DNA of 64,000 nucleotides from Ricinus communis (lineage: Eukaryota; Streptophyta; Magnoliopsida; Malpighiales; Euphorbiaceae): assembly GCF_019578655.1 (NCBI RefSeq), contig NC_063264.1, positions 10,953,213 through 11,017,212 on the forward strand, in the 5' to 3' direction. How positions within the stretch are numbered: the stretch's first letter is position 1; the number at the start of each line of letters is the position of its first letter. Shown here one piece after another: positions 33,145 through 43,625 of the stretch. Position numbers and translations under genes: made by a program. The notes below the pieces were generated by a model. It was not told the DNA's origin and did not search any database. It saw only the letters and a list, made by a program, of their open reading frames with translations.

Positions 33145-33437
33145 GACTAGTTCGAGCATGTCCATTGATTGGTCGGTGCTGTGAGAAGGCAGTTCTTCGT
33201 CCTTGGCGAGGATATGTTGGTAAGAAAATGAACTATGCAATGCAAAATGTATGCATGTATAAAATGTACTAACTAATCTCCTTTCGAGTTTTCATTGGAG
33301 AGACCACGAGAGCTTGCAAGGGCAGGTAGACGATTGGTAAAGTCGGATTGACACTCAACAATATAGAATTGACACTCTGACACTATCTACTTTGCTGACA
33401 CAAGGGATGGACAAAAATTCAGACAATGGGATGGGGG
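33145..33437 (+). pseudogene. 3' exons of a DUF7745-like gene, copy 2
   Basis: It is homologous to 28388-28734: 'agttcgagca', 'ctgtgagaaggcagttcttcgtccttgg', then a GTAAG donor-like 'ttggtaagaaa' at about 33209 and the exon beginning near 33300 (GAGACCACGAGAGCTTGCAAG). The acceptor AG of copy 1 is altered here (cattggag) and the coiled-coil exon contains indels. It ends near 'gatgggggatttagaagag'. It keeps the same upstream-gene-end, then promoter, then next-gene-start arrangement. Confidence 0.48.
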
Positions 33438-33760
33438 ATTTAGAAGAGAAGCCCCAACTTTTGATTTTCTCATTACTGATTGTACTTTTCTTTTTCTGTC
33501 ATTGCTTGTACTTCAGCTCTTTTGTAAACTTTGGATTTTTTAGAAATATATATAAAATTTGGTGCTTTTGGTACTTAAGTCCTTTTTTTCACTTAACTCC
33601 TTCACATTTTGGATTTACATACAACTAACGATGGGAAAATACTAAAAACGCCCTTTAGAAGCAAAAAATGTACATGTTGACATCACACAGCCTATCGGCT
33701 GTGTGCTAAGCGGATTCGGCTCTACATTTGCAAAGTGCATACTTGACTCTAATTCTAGGC

Positions 33761-33769
33761 CTATAAATA
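33761..33769 (+). promoter_or_regulatory. TATA box of DUF7745-like copy 2
   Basis: 'ctataaata' lies 58 bp before the ATG at 33827. It occupies the same position as the TATA box of copy 1, although the surrounding bases have diverged. Confidence 0.6.
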
Positions 33770-33826
33770 CGCATGCATCCCTCACAATTCCCCATACATA
33801 ATTCTCTCTTCCAAAATTCAAAAAGC

Positions 33827-34960
33827 ATGTCTCAAAAAAGTGCCAAAAGCCTACAAACCTTTCTCAAAGCCCTAACTAGTGATGATTGGATTAAACTTGG
33901 GAAATTCCATCCTTCATCTTTTACAGCCATATAACAAATTATGTTTGATTATAGGTTTTTCCATTATGCTGTCAACTTTTGGTGTCCAAGAGACCATATT
34001 TTTAGATTCAATAGGCAAGAGTTGTGCCCCATGATTAAGGAGTTTTCTGCCATTCTTATGGATTCCTTTTGTATGATTGCTTTGTTAAAGCTTGATGATC
34101 CCTTCCCTAGAAAATTGGTGGAGCTATTTTAACCTGCCCCCAACTAAAGCTCTTTCCCATTCTATTGATGAGCACATTATTCTTACTTCTCTAATCTCTT
34201 ATTATGAGAAGAAGGAAAGAGGAACACCTACTTGGATTCAAATGCTGGGCTTTTGTCCTTATGCCCAGTTTTTGCTGATTTCACCTTAGGGATGGGGAGA
34301 CGTTAGGAATGCTAGCATCATTGATCAAGTGGAGCATGGAGCAGATCCAATACCCATCATTTTGGCTGAAACCATCATCGAGTTGAACATGTACAAAACC
34401 CATCAAAGGTTTAGAGGTAGCCTCATTCTCTTACAGGTATACAACCAAATATTTTTTTCTTCATTATTATTTTTGCCTTAACTTTTGCCTAAGCCGCCCT
34501 TTCGAGTTTTCAACTTAGCAGGCTCTTTTCTTAACTTTTGCCTAAGCCGCTCTTTCGGGTATTCAACTTAGTAGACTTTATTTTTGCCTAAGCCACCGTT
34601 TTAGATTTTCAACTTAGCTTTCTTTTTCTTTTCTTTTATCATTTTCTCTTTTTTATAGATTCGGTTACGTGAAAAGCTCTAAATACTAACCATTCCAAGG
34701 AACATTAACATATATGAGCAGAAGCACGTACAAGTTCGCTCAATTGCTACCTTACAAGTTCTCTCAAGGGCATCCAGATACACATATTTGCTGGTCCTAC
34801 TTGGTGGAGAATCAAGCATGTCACATTTAAGGTATATGGCGATTATGTGCCTTTACCTAGTTTGCAGGCGCCCACTTTCTATACAACCTCAAGACTTCAC
34901 CGTCAGTACGGGCAGAAGTAATGAATCTTGTTATTTCCACTCTAAATTTGAAGGCTTCTA
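33827..34960 (+). pseudogene. DUF7745-like gene, 5' exons, copy 2
   Basis: The ATG at 33827 gives 'MSQKSAKSLQTFLKALTSDD', WIKLGKFHPSSF, a stop, then FFHYAVNFWCPRDHIFRFNRQ and LCPMIKEFSAIL. After a small deletion come KLDDPFPRKLVELF, 'SIDEHIILTSLISYYEKKER', WIQMLGFCPYAQFLLISP and HGADPIPIILAETIIELNMYK. The intron is 34437-34658 (GT..AG, after LILLQ; next exon opens IRLREKL-like). The final exon is badly decayed and lost after about 34960. It is more divergent in the second exon but better kept in the first than copy 1. It lies about 4.75 kb downstream in the same orientation. Confidence 0.6.
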
Positions 34961-34988
34961 ATATCCTTGATATTACAAATGTTTACAT

Positions 34989-36349
34989 GCTTGATTTAGA
35001 GTTATTTTTAGGGCAAAATTATGTGTTTTTGTATTAGAATTACCCTATTTTAGTATTCTTTATGTCTTAGGTGTTTTTTTAGGTACATCATCAAAGTTAG
35101 AGAGAATTCGAACTAAAATCGAGAAGAAACGGATGAATCGGTCGCGTTAGACTGTTCAATACGCTCGTGCTGAGAAGCACGGTTAGGGTTAGAGGGCATG
35201 TTGATAATTTGCTACATAATTCTCGAGAGTAACACAGCCTAGAAGCATGCCTATCTTGAAAGACCGCCAATCAAGCCGGTCTTTGAAAGAGGGCCAGATG
35301 TACAATTTTAGCACAACACGACATGGATACCGAAGCCTGATTTAAAAGAACAGAAAAAGAAAGAGAAAAACGAAGATGAATTCCACTTCAACATCATCTA
35401 GATAGCTGTTCTTGAGGATTGGATTAAAGATTCAAAAGAAAAGGTTATTCAAGAAGGGATAGCATTTCCACCATTTAAGAAAGGGGTGTACATGTTCTTT
35501 TTAATTCTTGTTTATTTTGTATTTAAATCTTGTATTAGTTTAATCATGAACATGTGTAACTAATCTTATTAAACCTATTTGAGGATTATCTTTAGCTATG
35601 CTAGGCTTGTTCTATGCTTAATTGATTGAATTATTGATTTAAGATTGTAGTTTTCATTCAAGTATAATAAAGTCTATTATTTCTTCTTCATTGTTGAATC
35701 AATTTGAGAACTCCTTTGTAATTGAGAAATTCAATTGAGTTTGGACAACTGCTTGTATGATTAAGTGATTTGCATCTTAGAGATAAGTGTACTAATTACA
35801 GGAAAAGAACTACACATTTTCATTAGCGGTAATTTAGAAATTAATGCTATTCTAAAATTAATTGTTAGGAAAAGATTCTAACTTTAGATCTTTAGTCGTC
35901 AGGTTGCTACATCTAACCTAGCCTACTGGGAGCACAACATGTGTGCATGATCGATTCAAAAGGGGTTGGAAGGCTTCAGTAAGACAGACAAAAGGACTGT
36001 AAGACTTTCCTATAAGAAAATGGGCGGGGCGTGTGGAAGCACCTTGATTGGCTACCCTTGGTTAACTCGAGAGAGAGGCCAATTCGTTTAAGAAATTATT
36101 TACAGATTGCAATTCTTAATCAAACTTTCATTGTCTTTTTCAAACTTTCATTCTCTTTGTTGAAATTTAGTTTTCATTTGCATTCTCAATCATTTTAGTT
36201 AATGATCTTAACCACCTTTTGATTGATTAGATAATAGGAACAGTGTAGTAGTAGCTTCTCAATTCATTGGAATCGACATTTAAGTTCTTGCGCCATGCAT
36301 TTTGATAAAAAATTGTTTGTTGGTTTTAGTCGTGTTTTAGCTCATTTTA
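34989..36349 (+). repeat. Athila-type 5' LTR, plus orientation
   Basis: About 1.36 kb, beginning near TGCTTGATTTAGAG and ending 6 bp before the PBS-like site (spacing as in the minus-strand copies). The interior shares the inverted landmarks of LTR-A and LTR-C: 'ctaatcttattaaacctatt', 'cttagagataagtgt', 'taggaaaagattctaac' and 'cgagagagaggccaattcg'. It carries a 'cgtgctgagaagcacggtt' palindrome-like motif at about 35190-35210 instead of the GC-rich cluster of the others. It is a divergent subfamily. Confidence 0.68.
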
Positions 36350-36355
36350 AGTTTT

Positions 36356-36373
36356 TGGTACCGTTATCGGGGA
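36356..36373 (+). other. Decayed tRNA-Asp primer-binding site
   Basis: 'tggtaccgttatcgggga' differs from TGGCGCCGTTGCCGGGGA at three positions, all C-to-T or G-to-A changes. This is the pattern expected from deamination at CG sites. Confidence 0.8.
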
Positions 36374-36507
36374 ATTGTTTTGAGAAATATTATGAACTGT
36401 GTGTTCTTGTTAATTTAGCCATTTATTCTTTGTTCTTTATTTATTTTTGTTTGATTTTATTCTTTTATTCATTTGTGTTGTTGGTTATTCGTTGTTTTAG
36501 GTAGTGT

Positions 36508-36659
36508 ATGACCGTGAGGTCATATCCCGGATCTAGTAGATCATGTACTGTAACCGAGCGATCCCCGTGTAGTTGAGGAAGCGGTTGAACATAGAGGAGG
36601 AAGAGATTCAGGTTGGGAAAGCCGTAGACGAGAGTGAACCGGAAGACACCATAGTAGAA
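36508..36659 (+). pseudogene. Athila-type gag start, truncated
   Basis: An ATG 135 bp after the PBS opens MTVRS-type sequence equivalent to the MTRSSN/MIRSSN Gag starts at 22022 and 11061. Stops follow within 25 codons and the remaining 30 codons are scrambled. At 36660 it is replaced by LTR-A sequence. Nothing downstream of the Gag N-terminus survives. Confidence 0.55.
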
Positions 36660-36990
36660 TCATATGCATAGTTTTACAGATATTTGCTTGCATATTATTG
36701 CGTATTTTCTTAGCAATTAATGTGCTTTTATTCCAAGATCACCCGAGTTTTTGTTCTTTTGCATTTCAGGAGAATTGATAGCACCATCATCAGTATTTGA
36801 GCAATTATAGATCAATACATGCGAAAACGGATGGGAATTCATCAAGATCGGACAAGAGCTCACAGTGAGCATGGCCTAAGTCAAGGCCGTGCTGATCACC
36901 ACGGCCTGGAATCTGGCCATGACCAACCATGAGCTTTTGGTCTTCAAAACATGGCATTTTAGGCACAGTTTCTGTAGCCACCACGGCCTC
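36660..36990 (+). repeat. LTR-A start fragment, plus orientation
   Basis: 'tcatatgcatagttttacag' and the next 120 bp match the LTR start at 37181 and the reverse complement of 45000-45123. They are followed by the GC-rich 'ggccgtgctgatcaccacgg' cluster (36868-36990). It ends where the TATA region should come and passes into the 3' internal sequence of the same family. Confidence 0.75.
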
Positions 36991-37300
36991 CAAAGACTAC
37001 CGGCGGTTGACGCTTCATAATGATTTGCAATTTGATTTATGATTGAGTATCCTTTAAGATGTGTTGAATAATATCTGTTGTGGACTAGGAGCATAAACTG
37101 TAAGGAATTGCTGACTGCAGTTTTGTAAGATGAGTTGTTAATTGCTTAAGGACAAGCAATAGCTTAAGTGTGGGGTGATTTGATATGCAAAGTTTTACAC
37201 ATATTTGCTTGCATATTATTGCGTATTTTCTTAGCAATTATTGTGCTTTTATTCCAAGATCACCCATGTTTTTGTTTTGCATTTCGTAGAGAATCGATAG
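36991..37300 (+). repeat. Athila 3' end: internal tail, PPT and 3' LTR start, cut by the gap
   Basis: 36991-37165 is the tail of the internal region ('gttgttaattgcttaaggac', compare 59723-59742). The PPT AAGTGTGGGGTGATT is at 37166-37180. The LTR starts cleanly with TGATATGCAAAG at 37181 and continues until the gap at 37301. With the LTR-A piece at 36660 this gives two LTR starts 521 bp apart, an extreme deletion derivative. Confidence 0.78.
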
Positions 37301-37800
37301 NNNNNNNNNNNNNNNNNNNNNNNNNNNNNNNNNNNNNNNNNNNNNNNNNNNNNNNNNNNNNNNNNNNNNNNNNNNNNNNNNNNNNNNNNNNNNNNNNNNN
37401 NNNNNNNNNNNNNNNNNNNNNNNNNNNNNNNNNNNNNNNNNNNNNNNNNNNNNNNNNNNNNNNNNNNNNNNNNNNNNNNNNNNNNNNNNNNNNNNNNNNN
37501 NNNNNNNNNNNNNNNNNNNNNNNNNNNNNNNNNNNNNNNNNNNNNNNNNNNNNNNNNNNNNNNNNNNNNNNNNNNNNNNNNNNNNNNNNNNNNNNNNNNN
37601 NNNNNNNNNNNNNNNNNNNNNNNNNNNNNNNNNNNNNNNNNNNNNNNNNNNNNNNNNNNNNNNNNNNNNNNNNNNNNNNNNNNNNNNNNNNNNNNNNNNN
37701 NNNNNNNNNNNNNNNNNNNNNNNNNNNNNNNNNNNNNNNNNNNNNNNNNNNNNNNNNNNNNNNNNNNNNNNNNNNNNNNNNNNNNNNNNNNNNNNNNNNN
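37301..37800. other. Assembly gap, 500 Ns
   Basis: Exactly 500 N. The round length suggests a placeholder rather than a measured distance. The left edge lies inside a plus-strand 3' LTR and the right edge inside a minus-strand chromovirus RNase H, so the missing sequence includes at least one element boundary. Confidence 0.98.
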
Positions 37801-38830
37801 GGCAATTGGCTTTCCTTCTTGCATAAGAACGGCTCCAATCCCCAAACCTGAAGCATCATAATCCATTTCAAAGGTATTAGAAAAGTTGGGCAAAGAAAGT
37901 AAAGGGGCAGAAATCAACTTATCTTTAAGTCTGTTAAACGCTTTCTCTTAAGCATCTCCCCACTTAAATCCCACACTATTCTTGATTACTTCGGTTAATA
38001 GTGCAGCAATAGTGCTAAAATCACAAACAAAGTTTCTATAAAAGCTTGCCAAACCATGAAAGGAGCGAACATCTCCAATTGACTTAGTTGTATGCAACTC
38101 CTTAATTGCCTTAACCTTCTCTTCATATATTATAATGCCTTGTGCGCTAACCATAAACCTTAAGAAAACAAGTTTGCTCGTGCAAAAAGAACATTTCTTA
38201 AAGTTGGCAAGAAACTTTTCCTTATGCAAAACATCAAGTACTAAACGCACATATGCTCAATATATTCATTTAATGACTTACTATACACAAGTATATCATC
38301 AAAATAGACAACACACTTTCCTAAGAATACAAGCAAAACATGGTTCATTAATCTCATGAAAGTACTAGGTGCATTAGTTAATCCAAAAGGTATAATTAAC
38401 CATTCATATAAACCATATTTTGTTTTAAAAGCGGTTTTCCATTCATCACTCTCTTTCATCCTAATTTGGCGATAACCACACTTAAGATCAATCTTAGAAA
38501 GTATATGTGCACCATGCAACTCATCAAGTAAGTCATCTAAACAAGGAATAGGATGTTGATACTTTAAAGTTATTTTATTTATGGATTTTGCAAACTCAAA
38601 TTGAAGTCAATTTGGTGCTCAATCCCTCTTAAAGGTGGTAAACCTTTTAGAACTTTCTCAGAAAATAGATCTTCATATTCCTTCAAAAGAGAAACAAAAA
38701 CACTAGGCAAAGAGTTGCCAAGGTTGTTAGTAGTAAAACATGCCTCTTTGTACAAAAGTACAATCATAGGCATGTTAGAAAAAAAAGCTCTCTTAACATT
38801 ACCCTCTTTTGCATAAAAGCTCACTTGTTT
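37801..38830 (-). pseudogene. Chromovirus-like RT-RNase H, minus strand, with internal RT deletion
   Basis: From the right: SFYAKEGNVKRAF linker, [41 protein letters not shown] entry segment. The RT finger section (NRPAY to KKDG) is missing: the frame passes from SLQNP to [13 protein letters not shown] at about 38579. Then come [31 protein letters not shown], the intact box '[13 protein letters not shown]' (about 38285-38320), the connection ([12 protein letters not shown]) and the RNase H start ('FEMDYDASGLGIGAVLMQE'), running into the gap. It is less mutated than the plus-strand chromovirus copies and belongs to a different subfamily. Confidence 0.85.
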
Positions 38831-38871
38831 CTTTTCCCCCCAATCATAGGCATGACGAAGTAATTTTAGCT

Positions 38872-38966
38872 AGTGTTATTAGGCAGGCCCATGCAAATTT
38901 TCCCTTCTTTTTGTTAAGCTAGCTCATAAGATTTAGGACTACGAGAGTTGTTAACTAGTCAACTTG
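38872..38966 (-). repeat. R repeat fragment, inverted
   Basis: 'gttattaggcaggcccatgc' through 'tcaacttgatatgg' matches the inverted R at about 43170-43258 ('gttaagctggctaataaaac', 'ttaggactacgagag'). It is only 95 bp and marks an old junction inside the minus-strand chromovirus. Confidence 0.65.
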
Positions 38967-39603
38967 ATATGGAACCTCCATGAATGAGCTTGAGAACTCC
39001 TTTTGAATTGAGGACCCCCAACACATTAACATGAAAACCCCAAGAACCATTTCGATTTAACCCCTAAGAAAGATTAGAAAATAGATTTCTTAGAAAGATG
39101 ATCAGGAATTAGATTTTAGAAAACTTGTTCATGAATCCCAATTTTGACACACTCCACAAAAGGATGATCAATCTACTTGAATGTTTCTTAAGCATGCATT
39201 CTACACAAGAACATAAAGACAAAGCAAACAGCTTTAAGATTTGATAACTAATTATCAATTAAATTCAACTTCAACTTGATTCAAAGTTGGTACTAGCCTT
39301 ATACAGGCCTTAGAAAACCCTAAATCTTAATTAATAATGATTTACATCTCATATAGGATTCAAGATAACCTTCATAACTAAAAGAGATAAATTAAACAAA
39401 GTCCTAATTAGGTTAAAATACATATGTGGCCACCTATAATAAGTCATAAAATCCTAATTTATACAAGTCATATAGATGGGTCTCACAACATAAGCCAAGT
39501 TAGGCCTAAAGTCTTCATATGCTCCAATTTAGCTTCTTTGGTCTTTTTAAGCCCAATTAAGTTCATTCAAGCCTAATAAATTAAATCATATTAATAAGTG
39601 TGA
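38967..39603. other. Unassigned AT-rich sequence
   Basis: I see no coding sequence, terminal repeats or PBS. The style (runs like 'aaaaccctaaatcttaatta') resembles 16850-17250, so both may derive from one unrecognised element. Confidence 0.4.
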
Positions 39604-40314
39604 AGAGCCTTTAGGAATAGAATATACGAACTCTAATAGTTAGGAATCCGTATATCACTAACCTAGAAATCCACTAACAAATTGAATCAAATCCTAGGAT
39701 CACTCTAGACCATATTATAAAGTTGATAAATAGAATTAGAACCTAAAGAAAACTAAGTCCTTTAAACCTTAATCCTAGCACACCATAAAGATAGATCAAA
39801 TCTTTAATAAGTGTTAAATGCATTCAATAAGAATACAAGAATTCAACCAAAGGTTGCTAGAATAATGAAATATCATTAATAATCAAAACTTGATGTAACA
39901 TATGCCTTGATTCAAATTAAATAGACTTGAAACAAACCCTAGAGGACAACTAATAGGAAAAAGACTATTATGCCCTAAGTAAACTTAATGTTTAAGAATA
40001 AAACTAAACCAAGACCTACAAGCATATTTTGGCCTTAATTGGTTCTTCATGTGCTTGAACCTCCAATATATTGAATAAAGCCCAATCTTGATGCTCCTTA
40101 ATAGTTGTGGATCTTGGGCCTTCAAATGGATTCTCCTTCCTAGCCCAATCTTGTATATAACCATTTAAGGCTTGTCATAAACTCTTGGCTCTAGACCTTG
40201 GTATTGGGCCTTATGGCAAGCTTTGCCATCTTTAGCATCCTTAGCTTTCCTTACGTGCTCCTCATCAAGCCCATCATCTTCAAGCTTTTCTTATGCTAGC
40301 CCATCCGTATCAGT
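39604..40314 (-). repeat. D repeat copy 2: chromovirus pol C-terminus plus LTR
   Basis: It is similar to 24540-25251 along its whole length and ends at the same base (CTGATACGGATGGGC). The Pol tail (about 40050-40314; ITRSRAKS-like 'PNTKV-RAKSL' decayed) is worse preserved than in copy 1. The left end (gaagagcctttaggaatag) is close to the point where copy 1 meets its PBS, so this copy spans pol tail to LTR end without the leader. Confidence 0.6.
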
Positions 40315-40695
40315 GAGCCTTGAACTTAAATCTAATTCTTTAAGCCTTGATGTGTTCTTAGCCCAAATGTCTTGGATAAGGTCATTGACTTGTAATTTAA
40401 ATCGAACTAGGACTCCTAGTTTAATTAAGATTCCTTTCGTTGCTTGAACTCCTAATATCATAAAGACTCCTTGTAGGATTCAGATTCCTAGTTGAGTCAG
40501 GACTCCTTATTGGATTAGGATTTCTTGAGCTAGTAGGATTTGCATCATCAAAACTCCTTATTAGAGAAGGATTGGTTGTGCTAGTTTAGTTTGTAACATT
40601 CCCCCTTTCTTTGAAAAGATTCATCCTCGAATCTTGCCCGAATATTGTGGAATAAGCAAACTTATAATCTCCTAGGAGAATACTAACTCATTATC
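40315..40695 (-). pseudogene. Chromovirus pol C-terminal tail with degenerate 10-15 bp repeats
   Basis: Reading leftwards from 40695: 'ttcgaggatgaatcttttca' encodes the (D/E)-SRTNPF-like end of gypsy Pol, followed by a stretch of repeated 'aatcctaatccaataagga', 'gtcctgactcaactaggaa' units (about 40420-40560) and then the D repeat. It joins the protease end of the minus-strand chromovirus at about 40695 with RT, RNase H and integrase missing between. Confidence 0.5.
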
Positions 40696-41673
40696 AACCT
40701 GCAAATCTTTCACAAAAGTTATTAGAGGAACTTTAGAATAAATAACACTTTTAATGCTAATAAACTCAACATGTTCAATTTGCTCAATGGCATCAAGCAA
40801 AACATCTTCATTCTTCACCACCTCAACTTTTTCTTCATCTTAAACAATGATCTTTTCATCTTGGATTTCACTCAAAAGTTGCAAATTATTATCTTTCTTA
40901 CCATCTTCATTCATCATGCCCTTAGAATCTTCATTGACTTCAATAAAGCATTGTAACTCCTCTATGGCATCGCACAACACCTCATCATGATATTTACCAA
41001 TTGAAAAGGAAATAATTGCTTGCTGGTCTACCTTAACCTCATCGCAATCATTAAGCAACTGAAGTTTATAAGGCCGTGGGTATGGTATAGTAGAGAACCC
41101 CAACGTATCAATCAAAAATGTGCTCACTACATTAGTGCAACCTCCACTATCAACAATGACACTACATGCCTTTCCTTGAAGATGGCACCTTATATGGAAC
41201 AATTTGTCTCGTTGCTTCTCATGGCAATCCTCTTTCAATTGAGTATTAAGAGGACGCCTTGTAATCAACAAATCACCCTTAATTGGTTCCTCAATACTCC
41301 CCTTACTAGCACTCTCTAATTCGGGCATCTCATCATTACTACTATTCTCATTGTCGCCCTCTTCGTCATCCGTCACTACCTCACCATTTCGTATGGTCAT
41401 AGTCCTCCTATTATGGCACTCCTTACTAATATGACCTACTCCTTGACATTTCCAACACTTAATGTTTCTATTTCTCCCTTTACGCTCTTCAGTCTCAGAT
41501 TTTCCTTTAGAAACCAAATCTACCTTGCCTTTTGCAACATTATAGGTAGCCTTATTTCCACTTTTAAAATATCTTTCCATCCCTTTTCCAAGAAGAATTA
41601 GAGTTTGAATAAGGTTTAGGAACATATCTTGCTGCCGCTCTTCCTTCGAGTTATTTTTCCACTTTAATGACAA
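40696..41673 (-). pseudogene. Chromovirus-like gag zinc knuckle and protease
   Basis: One 277-codon frame (40840-41673) is uninterrupted. Order: Lys-rich end of Gag (KGMERYFKSGNK), the zinc knuckle 'CWKCQGVGHISKEC' (C-X2-C-X4-H-X4-C, about residues 72-85), and an acidic spacer (DDEEGDNENSSNDEMPE). Protease follows with 'VIVDSGGCTNVVSTFLI', where the catalytic Asp is intact, then PYPRPYKLQLLNDCDEVKV and SFSIGKYHDEVLCD. The C-terminal part is a Glu/Asp-rich tail instead of the usual LLGRPWQ block, so protease is incomplete. Further left it meets the Pol C-terminal tail. It is the longest clean frame in the window but still lacks gag start and pol. Confidence 0.85.
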
Positions 41674-42184
41674 TGTGTACCATCTCCTCTAACTCCACAT
41701 AAGGTTGCAAAATCACACAGTCAGCTATCTCCTTGTTCAAACAGATAAGAAATTTGCCACGGTAGCCTCCATGTCCTCATCTATGTTGACTCTCTTCATT
41801 ATCATTTCCATCTCCTTCTAGTAGTCTTCAACACCCTTACTACCTTATTTGAAAACTTGAAGTCTTTGAACAAGCTCCCTTTGGTAATGCTTAGGTAAAA
41901 ATCTTTTTCTCATGAGTGTTTTAAGGTCATACCAAGTATCAATAGTATTGCAAATTTCTCCTCCTAGTAGTTATCATTTGATGCCACCAAGCTATGGCAT
42001 AATCCAAAAATTGGATAACCGCTAGCTTAAAGTTCTTCTCCTTGCTAAATTGATGACAATCAAATATGAGTTCCACTTTCTTTTCCCATTGTAAATGAGC
42101 CTTTAAATCTAATTTACCTTGAAAATGAGGTATCTTAAGTTTAATGCTCCTTAAATTCCAATCTAATATGATGGTTTGTGCCTC
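41674..42184 (-). pseudogene. Chromovirus-like gag, central part
   Basis: From the right: LRSIKLKIPHFQGKLDLKAHL, 'WEKKVELIFDCHQFSKEKNF', KLAVIQFLDYAIAWWHQM and TTRRRN, then frameshifts and a decayed LPYVEL-EEMVHIVIKVEK segment near 41690. It matches the Gag segments at 13441 and 45791 in order. The Gag N-terminus is replaced at 42184 by inverted R repeat. Confidence 0.8.
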
Positions 42185-43625
42185 TCTTTCTAATCTCTGT
42201 CTAGTATAATGGTTTAGTTTTATTTGAAAAGCATAAACATGAGTGTTGAGTAAAAGTGCGTGAAAGTGGTAATAATAGGCATTGATCCAATGCTTGAACA
42301 AATGCGAAGAAATAAAATTAGTTGATTGGGTATTGATATCATTCTCCAAATGATCACGGATGAATCTTTTGGAGGAAAGAGGGAACACCGAGAATCAAAG
42401 TATATGCCCAAATATTCTAATTCAAGATTTGCAGCATTGGGGTCTCCATCATTCCTTGTTCCTCTAAGCATGAGGACTCTTGATGACCGAAGGATTGGCA
42501 GAAAAAATTATGGTAGCGCAATTGATAAGCTTGACCAGCGGCATTGGGGCTTAGCGTGAGGATAAAGCAGGAGGAGACATAAATTCATGGGCATAAAGGA
42601 GAAATCATGTTTTTTTTTAATTAATCCAAGCATAATACAAGCGATAATGGAGCCTTTTGATATTTGGGACACATATAATAAAGTAAGGTAGGCCTATAAT
42701 TGTTGGACTGTTATTTGGTATGTCCACTCGAATTTTCTCTTGCTTTCATTAAGGAATCATGGGAACACAATTAAGAAGCTTGACCTGTGGCATTGGGGCG
42801 TGACTTGATAATCAACTAGTATGAGATGCAAATCCACATGCATAACGGAGAAATCATATTGCTTTCGATTAATACAGGTGGGAATGCATGCGTTTTGGTG
42901 CTTAGAAGGCATATAATGAAGCAAATTGCGCTAGAGTATTATTACGTATGGCCACAAGGATTTTCCCTTATCTTTGCTACAAAGTCATGGGAACATAATT
43001 GACAAGCTTAATCAGTGGCATTGTAGCATGACTTGATGATCAAGCAGGATGAGACACAAATCCACACACGTGATGGAGAAATCATGTTTCTTTCGATTAA
43101 TCCATGTAGGAATATGCAGACTTTGATGTTTGGGATGCATACAATGAAGTGATTTAGGTCGGAGTGTTATTAGGTATGCTCACTAGAATTTTCCTTTGTT
43201 TTCGTTAAGCTGGCTAATAAAACTTAGGACTACGAGAGTAGTTGGCTAGTCAACTCCTCTCTAGTTCTTGATTTGACTTCAGTTTATTCATCTTTCTTTA
43301 TTTATTTTCTCCTATTTAGCTTCTAGTTTCTTCTTCTTATGGAATAAGGGCTTTCGCACTACAAAAACTGCATGCAACCAAATGCCCGAGTCTAGTGAGC
43401 ATATTATTTCAACTTTCTACCTTGTAGGAAATCAAGTTATAGGTTCTTTCAAAAACTTTATGGACTTATCAACACTCATGCTAGCGAACATAGACTTATC
43501 ACTCACGTCCTTCCTTTCTTTTCTATTCTTTGTCTACCCTTATGTTTAAATCAATTTGATTTGATCCTTATGCTTAATCGTATAGAAAAATAACTTGTGA
43601 TTTCTTTCCTTATCGGATCAAAAAC
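42185..43625 (-). repeat. Inverted R repeat with three ~230-250 bp sub-repeats
   Basis: The reverse complement matches the R units at 25252-28387. The sub-repeat that occurs once or twice there is present three times here, with starts near 42519, 42770 and 42998 (each with an 'agcttgacc..tggcattgggg'-type core). The unit is interrupted at 43625 by a solo LTR and continues at 45129. Confidence 0.78.

Noticed and set aside
37168..37917. Open frames of over 200 codons crossing the gap on both strands
   Set aside because: They consist of N-derived unknown residues; only the minus-strand RNase H part right of the gap is real.
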